From positions 1 to 27,981 of the forward strand of contig CALSCO010001967.1 in NCBI GenBank assembly GCA_943704415.1: 27,981 nucleotides of DNA, in the 5' to 3' direction. Shown piece by piece: positions 21,858-27,981 of this stretch. A program made the translations under genes and the position numbers. The stretch's first letter is position 1. The number at the start of each line of letters is the position of its first letter. The notes beneath the pieces are model-generated. The model saw only the letters and a list, made by a program, of their open reading frames with translations, was not told the DNA's origin and did not search any database. This DNA comes from Parvularia atlantis. Taxonomy: Eukaryota > Opisthokonta > Rotosphaerida.

Positions 21858-24800
21858 TTACAGGTAGATGGTGCGCACGTCGCCCACGCCAAACTGCTCG
21901 CCGCACGTGGGGCACTTGCGCTGGCGGGTCTCGACGCGCTGCGACCGCAGCTCAGGCCCCGACCGCGCGGATACTGTCGCGCACGCCGCACCTTGTCGAT
22001 GCAGTCGCGGCAGAAGCAATGGAAGCACCGCGCGATGACCGTGTTCTTGTAGTTGCGCTTGCACACCGAGCACTTGATGAGCGTCTGCGCCGCGCAACCG
22101 TCAGCACCGGCACAGCACAGTACACGCAGACGTCACCTCGAGGTCCTTGATCATGTTGCTGTCGCCCGAGCCCGACAGCATCGCCGTGTGCTGCGCCTGC
22201 AGCGTCGTCAGGGTCTTCTCCGAGCGCTCGAGCTGGCGCTTGAGCTTGTCGAGCTCGTCTTGGGCGCGCTTGTTGGCGGCCGTCTCGCGCTCGAGCGCCG
22301 CCACACGCTGCTCTGCGAGGTCTTGGATCTGCGCCCACGTCAGCACGCACGGCAGATGTGCGCAGGTGGCGCACCTGCTTCGCGCTGCTCTCGAAGCGGG
22401 CCAGGCGGGTGCGCGCGTCCGTCAGCTGCAGCTCGCTGCGTGAGGCGTCACGGGTCAGCGCGACGCCATGTGCACCGGCCGTGCGCTTACATCTCGGTGC
22501 ACCGCCGCTTCTCCTCGTCCAGCAGCCGCTGCTTGCCGGCCAGTTGCGCCTCGACCATCGCCTGCGGCAGCGGTCAGCGCACGCGGTTGCAGCGAAGGGG
22601 CCACGCGCACCAGCTGCTGCGTCAGGCTGCGCTCGCGAGCCTCGTGGCGCGTCTGCAGCTCCTTCTCCGCGCGTACGACCTTGGCCAGGTCGTCCGCCTT
22701 CTTGGCCAACTGCTCCTTCTCGCGCACCATGAGCGCGTGCGACAGCGCGGTCTTGGCGCGCTGCAGGACGATACGGGGAAGGCGGTGTCAGGTGTGGCGC
22801 ATCGCAGCGAGCGTGTCGTGGTGCGCGCCTCAGCGAGCAGCTTGGCGTGCGTGTCCTCCTTGTCCGCCACGACCTTGACGAGCCGGTCGCGCTCGCGCTG
22901 TGAGTCCTCGAGCGCCTTGCCGATGGCGTCAATCTCGGCCAGCAGCGCCTCGTCGCCGCTCTGCGTACGCTTTAGTGCAGGGTGCGCAGAGGGCCGCCGG
23001 CACGGCGTGCACCTGCTGTCCCTCGGAGCGCTTGCCGATCAGCGCGGCGAGTGCGCGGTTTTCGTCCTGGCAGCCGCGCCCGCGTGAGCACCGCGGCAGG
23101 AGCGTCTGTGCGCAGCGCACCGACAGCCGCTGGATCTCATTGCGGTTCTCCTGCATCGCGGCCTCGACGCTCTTGGTCTTGGCGAGTGCCTGGTCGAGGC
23201 TAAGCTTCATGCTGTCACGGTCGGCTCTGGCGGGCGGTGAGGGGCAAGTTAGGCACACGACGCGCGCTGCCGTCGCGCGCACCGCAGCCGCATGGTCTCG
23301 CCGTGGCTCAGGCGCAGCTCGCCGTCAATCGTCGCCTTGCGCCGCGCGTCCTCGCGCTCCATCCGCTCAAAGTCCTGCTGCCGCTGCGCCATGATGCGCT
23401 CGAGCTGCTCCTGCTGCTCGGCACAGCGCGCGCGCAGCTGCTCGGCCTCGCGCGCGATCGCCTCGTGGCGCTGCCGCAGGTCCAGCACGAGCGGGCGGTG
23501 CTCCATCGGTCCGGCGCCGTCGGGCATGAACACCTGCCGTGCGTGTGGGCGTCGTGTGTCAGGCTTGCAGAGCAACACGTGGCCGGCCACGCGCCTCCAC
23601 GCGCAGCCGCTCGACCTGCCGTGAAAGCGCGGCCTTGGCGTCGGTCAGCTCGGCGATTTCGCGGTCCTTGCGCTGCAGCAGCTGCAGCTGGTACTGCATC
23701 TCGTCGCGGTCGTGCTCCGACAGCGACGGCTGCCGCCCGTTGCTCGTAACGCTGGTCGCACCGAGAGCGGGCGAGGACGCAGTCAAGGAGGCCGACGGCG
23801 CGGCGGGAGCGGCCGGCCTGGTCGGGCTAGCGTTGGCGCTCTCGGCGCCGTCTTGCGGGCGCGTCGCGGCGGCCGTGGCGGCGGCCATGAGCTTTTGCAC
23901 CGCGGCCGAGTTGAGTCGGTCGACTTGGCGCTGCAGCCGCTCGATCAGCTCGCGCATCGCGTCGGCCTCCGCCTGGGCCTGCTGGGCGCGCGCGGCGGCC
24001 TCGGCGACCTCGCCCTTGAGGCGCAGGTTCTGCGCAGCGTTATGAGCGGTGCAGGGGCCGGCACGTGCGGCACGGCACCTCCTGCAGCAGGCGGCGATGG
24101 CGCTGCTCGTACTCTGCCAGCGTGCGCGCCGTCTCGTCGGGCTGCTGCGGCGGAGGCGGTGCGCCGGCGGCCAGCAGGCGCTGCACAACGGCGTGAAGTC
24201 TGCTCCACGCGGCGCGCGCCTTGTCGCTGCGCGCACGGGCCGTGCGGTGAGTGCGCGGTTGTGCGGCTGCGACAGCGCAGCGCACGTGAGCTGCTGGGCC
24301 GCGCCGTCGACCTGCTCGGTGTCGATGAGCGCGTCCCAGGCGTCTGCGCGCCGCCCCATCAGCCGCGCACACACGCGGCGTCTGTATTGCGCGCGCACCG
24401 AACGCGGCGGGCGCGGGCAGCGGCGCGGCAGCGGCGACGGCGGCGGCGCGCTGCTCCAGCTGCTGTGCGCACAGCTGCGCCTCGTCGACCATCTGCGCGG
24501 CCCCGCGTGTGAGCGCCGTGCCGTGCGCCACGTCGGCCCGCACCTGCGCCCAGAAGGCCTGCATCGCCACGACGCGCCCGCGCCCAGCCACGGCGCCGCC
24601 GCGCGCGGCCGCCAGCTGCTGCTCGAGGTCGGCGGCGGCGCGGCGCGCGGCCTGCAGCTCGCGCCACAGCGCGTCCTTCTGGAACTGGAGCAGCTCGACG
24701 TCCTGCGCGTGCGGCTCCGGTGAGCACGGCGCGGAGGGCAGAGGGGCAGGGGCAGCGGGGCAGCGGGCGCACCTTGGCCTCGTCGGGCGGCGCGTCGTCG

Positions 24801-24889
24801 TCGTCGTCGCGCGGGCGCTTGGCGGCGCCGGGCGAGGCGGGCGCGGCCGGGTCGTTGTCTGTGAAGCGGCGCTTGCGCTCCGGGTTCAT
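21858..24889 (-). CDS. BRE1: E3 ubiquitin ligase BRE1 (RNF20/RNF40 type)
   Basis: With Rad6/UBE2 it monoubiquitinates histone H2B during transcription in the nucleus (family knowledge). The start MNPERKRRFTDND is followed by a nuclear-localisation-like AAKRPRDDDDD. The body is long, Gln/Glu/Arg-rich coiled coil, for example LQRKDREIAELTDAKAALSR and ELDKLKRQLERSEKTLTTLQ, with a low-complexity Ala/Ser/Pro linker near 23730-23900. The C-terminal RING is diagnostic: CSVCKRNYKNTVIARCFHCF, CRDCIDK, then after an intron RVETRQRKCPTCGEQFG and the terminal VRTIYL. All eight zinc ligands (C3HC4) are visible. There are many short introns; their edges in the coiled-coil part are uncertain because sequence conservation there is low. 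Divergent from SDHB, convergent with NAP1 (166-base gap). Confidence 0.93.
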
Positions 24890-25237
24890 TTGCTGCGTGG
24901 CGTTGTGTGCTGTGTTGAGCGGGCTGCGAGCGGGCTGCGGGCTGCGAGCGGGCTGCGGGCTGCGAGCGGGCTGCGGGCTGCGAGCGGGCTGCGGGCTGCG
25001 AGCGGGCTGCGGGCTGCGAGCGAGAGCGAGACGAGGCGCGCCCACGCTGCGTGCGACGGCCGCCCACCCACGCGCTTGTGATGGCAGGTGTGCTCGAGGG
25101 GCACTGCCGTTCACTCGCTCCTGCTCTGCTCTCTCGCTCTCTGCTCTCTGCTCTCTCTCGCTCGCTCGCTCGCTCGTGCGCCCCGCCTCGTCGCCTCTCA
25201 CACGCACCGCGCACCGCGCACCAGCAGCACCACGACC
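24890..25237. promoter_or_regulatory. Divergent promoter region of BRE1 and SDHB
   Basis: 348 bases separate the two start codons. The BRE1 side carries five 18-bp tandem units (24932-25021); the SDHB side is pyrimidine-rich with CTCTCTGCT and CTCGCTCG runs (about 25120-25185), then CACGCACCGCGC repeats up to the SDHB start. No TATA-like element is seen. Promoter role is inferred from orientation. Confidence 0.5.
24932..25021. repeat. Five perfect 18-bp tandem units
   Basis: GGGCTGCGGGCTGCGAGC is repeated five times without change over exactly 90 bases, with a shorter GGGCTGCGAGC unit just before. The lack of divergence suggests recent expansion or active homogenisation. It lies about 45 bases upstream of the BRE1 start codon. 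Confidence 0.95.
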
Positions 25238-26484
25238 ATGATGCTGCGCACCGCACTCGCGCGCCGCGCCACGCCGGCCACGGTGCGCGCCGCCCGCCCC
25301 GCCCGCTTTGCCGTCCGTCCTCACGCCGTCGCCCCGGAAAGACGCTCGTGGCGCGCGCGCTGCACGGCTCGGCACCCGCGCAGATGGCACAGGACGCGGG
25401 CGCGGCCGAGGCGGCGGCGGCCAAGAAGCAGCCGCGCCTCAAGCAGTTCAGCATCTACCGATGGGTGCGCCGCCCGTCCCTCACCCGCTCGCTTGCTCAC
25501 GACGCGCACACGCCGCAGAACCCCGAGGAGCCCGCGACCAAGCCGCGGATGCAGACCTACACCGTCAACCTCAACGAGTGCGGCCCCATGATCCTCGACG
25601 CCCTGCTCAAGATCAAGAACGAGATGGACCCGACGCTCACCTTCCGCCGCTCGTGTCGCGAAGGTCCGTCCGTGGCCTGCTCCAAGCCCGCCCGCCTCAC
25701 CGCGCCGGCACACACAGGCATCTGCGGCTCGTGCGCCATGAACATCAACGGCGGCAACACCCTCGCCTGCCTCTGCCGCATCGACCAGGACGACAAGCCG
25801 GCCAAGATCTACCCGCTGCCGCACATGTACGTCATCAAGGACCTCGTGCCGGTGCGTCGCCCTGCTGCGCCTGCCGCCCGTCCGCGTGCTCACCCGCCGC
25901 TGCGACCGCGCACGCCCTGCAGGACCTCAACCACTTCTATGCCCAACACAAGAGCGTCGAGCCCTGGCTCAAGCAGAAGACGCCCAAGGACGAGCATGCG
26001 AAGGAGAATCTGCAGACGATCGAGGACCGCGCCAAGCTGGTGCGTCGTCCCGCGCACACCTCACAGCGCTGCTCACATCTGGGCACGCGCGCGCAGGACG
26101 GCTTGTACGAGTGCATCCTGTGCGCGTGCTGCTCGACGTCGTGCCCGAGCTACTGGTGGAACCAGGACAAGTACCTCGGCCCCGCCATCCTCCTGCAGGT
26201 GCGCGACCGTCTGCATGCACCACGCTGTGCTCGCACGCCACCGCACGCAGGCCTACCGGTGGATGGCCGACAGCCGTGACCAGTTTGGCAAGGAGCGCCG
26301 CGAGAAGCTGCAGGATCCGTTCTCGCTCTACCGCTGCCACACCATCATGAACTGCACCAAGACCTGCCCCAAGGGCCTCAACCCGGGCCTGGCCATCGCA
26401 GAGGTGCGTCGCGCGTGCGGGTGCTGGTCGGGTGCTCGGTGCTCACACGGGGCGCTGCAGATCAAGGCGTCGATGTTGCCCTGA
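25238..26484 (+). CDS. SDHB: Succinate dehydrogenase iron-sulfur subunit
   Basis: Carries electrons from the flavoprotein to ubiquinone in mitochondrial complex II. Eight exons (25238-25282, 25342-25464, 25519-25663, 25718-25851, 25923-26039, 26097-26198, 26251-26403, 26461-26484) total 843 bases, 280 residues, the usual size. The N-terminus [15 protein letters not shown] is an Arg-rich, acid-free presequence for mitochondrial import. Cluster ligands are complete: RRSCREG joined to ICGSCAMN, then NTLACLCR for 2Fe-2[17 protein letters not shown] and [14 protein letters not shown] for the 4Fe-4S and 3Fe-4S centres. The C-terminal exon supplies only IKASMLP. A second ATG follows immediately at 25241. 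Intron 1 ends in AAAG rather than the usual GCAG, so the presequence boundary is the least certain part. Confidence 0.96.
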
Positions 26485-26564
26485 GCCGCGCACCGCCGCC
26501 GCGGCAGTGAACGCGTGTGTTTGTCGTTAGTCGGCGAGCAAGCATTTCGAAGACGCGCAAGAGG

Positions 26565-27981
26565 CTACGCAATAACACAGCCGCTACGTGCATTCGCTGC
26601 GGCAGCCGCAGTCGACAACTTGTTCCTGACGAAGGCCGTATGCGGATGCTCGGGACCGCGCTCTAGTTCAAGAATAACCAGCGCCCGCTCGAGCAGCTCC
26701 TTCGCCTTCGCTGCGTTGTTGAGCGAGATGTATGCAACGCCGAGGTTGCCGAGCGTGATGGCGACCTGGACGTGGTCGGGGCCGTAGTGTCGCTCCATGA
26801 CAGGCAGCGCCCGCTCGAGCAGCTCCTTCTGCTTGACCGCATCGCCCAATGACCCGTACGCGTCGCCGAGGTTGTTGAGCGTGATGGCGACCTGGACGTG
26901 GTCGGGGCCGTAGTGCCGCTCCTCAATGACCAGCGCCCACTCGAGCAGCTCCTTTTGCTTGACCGCATCGCCCAATGACCCGTACGCGTTGCCGAGGTTG
27001 CCGAGCGTGATGGCGACCTGGACGTGGTCGGGGCCGTAGTGTCGCTCCTCAATGACCAGCGCCCACTCGAGCAGCTCCTTTTGCTTGACCGCATCGCCCA
27101 ATGACCCGTACGCGTTGCCGAGGTTGCCGAGCGTGCTGGCGACCTGGACGTGGTCGGGGCCGTAGTGTCGCTCCTCAATGACCAGCGCCCACTCGAGCAG
27201 CTCCTTTTGCTTGACCGCATCGCCCAATGACCCGTACGCGTTGCCGAGGTTGCCGAGCGTGATGGCGACCTGGACGTGGTCGGGGCCGTAGTGTCGCTCC
27301 TCAATGACCAGCGCCCGCTCGAGCAGCTCCTTTTGCTTGACCGCATCGCCGAGCGAGCCGTACGCGTTGCCGACGTTGCCGAGCGTGATGGCGACCTGGA
27401 CGTGGTCGGGGCCGTAGTGCCGCTCCATGACAGGCAGCGCCCGCTCGAGCAGCTCCTTCTGCTTGACCGCATCGCCGAGCGAGCTGTACGCGTTGCCGAG
27501 GTTGTTGAGCGTGATGGCGACCTGGACGTGGTCGGGGCCGTAGTGCCGCTCCATGACAGGCAGCGCCCGCTCGAGCAGCTCCTTCTGCTTGACCGCATCG
27601 CCGAGCGAGCCGTACGCGTTGCCGAGGTTGCCGAGCGTGCTGGCGACCTGGACGTGGTCGGGGCCGTAGTGCCGCTCCATGACAGGCAGCGCCCGCTCGA
27701 GCAGCTCCTTCTGCTTGACCGCATCGCCGAGCGAGCCGTACGCGTTGCCGAGGTTGCCGAGCGTGCTGGCGACCTGGACATGGTCGGGGCCGTAGTGCCG
27801 CTCCATGACAGGCAGCGCCCGCTCGAGCAGCTCCTTCTGCTTGACCGCATCGCCGAGCGAGCTGTACGCGTTGCCGAGGTTGCCGAGCGTCTTGGCGACC
27901 TGGACGTGGTCGGGGCCGTAGTGCCGCTCCATGACAGGCAGCGCCCGCTCGAGCAGCTCCTTTTGCTTCTTCGCGTCGCCG
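26565..27981 (-). CDS. Kinesin-light-chain-like tetratricopeptide repeat protein (partial)
   Basis: The reading frame is open from the right edge to a stop at 26565, so the 5' part is missing. It consists of 42-residue TPR units of the kinesin-light-chain/nephrocystin-3 type. The consensus contains RHYGPDHVQVAITLGNLGNA, YGSLGDAVKQKELLERAL, then PVME or VIEE. Ten RHYGPDHVQVA copies are visible, then a decayed last unit with ELERGPEHPHTAF and a short Ala-rich tail ending GCVIA. Such arrays form protein-binding superhelices; the partner is unknown. Two unit types occur, PVMERHYG and VIEERHYG, grouped in blocks, which suggests block duplication. No intron is needed in this part, unlike the rest of the window. 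It converges on SDHB with an 80-base gap. Confidence 0.9.
   Translation of the reverse strand, partial: GDAKKQKELLERALPVMERHYGPDHVQVAKTLGNLGNAYSSLGDAVKQKELLERALPVMERHYGPDHVQVASTLGNLGNAYGSLGDAVKQKELLERALPVMERHYGPDHVQVASTLGNLGNAYGSLGDAVKQKELLERALPVMERHYGPDHVQVAITLNNLGNAYSSLGDAVKQKELLERALPVMERHYGPDHVQVAITLGNVGNAYGSLGDAVKQKELLERALVIEERHYGPDHVQVAITLGNLGNAYGSLGDAVKQKELLEWALVIEERHYGPDHVQVASTLGNLGNAYGSLGDAVKQKELLEWALVIEERHYGPDHVQVAITLGNLGNAYGSLGDAVKQKELLEWALVIEERHYGPDHVQVAITLNNLGDAYGSLGDAVKQKELLERALPVMERHYGPDHVQVAITLGNLGVAYISLNNAAKAKELLERALVILELERGPEHPHTAFVRNKLSTAAAAANARSGCVIA
26640..27981. repeat. 126-bp tandem repeat array within the TPR gene
   Basis: About ten and a half units of 126 bases encode the TPR modules. 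Long stretches between units, including the string read on the plus strand as GACCTGGACGTGGTCGGGGC, recur almost without change. Differences are mostly one or two bases per unit, apart from the leftmost unit, which is clearly diverged. Confidence 0.9.

Noticed and set aside
26663-27850. Second 395-codon frame in the TPR array
   Set aside because: It stays open only because the same stop-free 126-bp unit recurs. The product is Ser/Arg-rich, while the other frame gives canonical TPR helices.

Overview
The window comes from the nuclear genome of a GC-rich unicellular eukaryote that I cannot place further. Genes lie on both strands with gaps from under 50 to a few hundred bases. Almost every gene is cut by very short introns (about 40-75 nt, one of 151 nt) that begin GTGCG, usually carry CTGAC or CTCAC 12-20 nt before the end, and stop in CAG. 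Single-frame reading therefore shatters real proteins, so the models here were spliced by eye using family conservation. No tRNA, rRNA, CRISPR or intact transposon was seen.

Layout, left to right: a repeat-bearing leader (1-506); type II phosphatidylinositol 4-kinase (+); Rab7 GTPase (-); a seven-helix PAQR membrane protein (-); the rRNA-processing factor NOL10/Enp2 (+); methylenetetrahydrofolate reductase (+); a large type II membrane protein that fuses a degenerate SDR/epimerase-like domain to a GT47 exostosin domain (+); telomerase reverse transcriptase TERT (-); nucleosome assembly protein NAP1 (+); the histone H2B ubiquitin ligase BRE1 (-); the succinate dehydrogenase iron-sulfur subunit SDHB (+); and the 3' part of a kinesin-light-chain-like TPR gene (-) that runs off the right edge.

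The genes are mostly housekeeping and do not form one pathway. PI4K2 and Rab7 both act on late endosomes. TERT, NAP1 and BRE1 are adjacent chromatin or chromosome-end genes, but that may be chance. Four spliced models close exactly in frame (Rab7 208 aa, PAQR 313, SDHB 280, TERT 1007 with 21 introns), which supports the splice rule used.

Most worth a second look: the complete 22-exon TERT, the SDR-GT47 fusion, the rigid intron grammar with recurrent GC-AG introns, a 27-base G tract filling over a third of a Rab7 intron that splits the P-loop, and a TPR gene built of ten near-identical 126-bp units.
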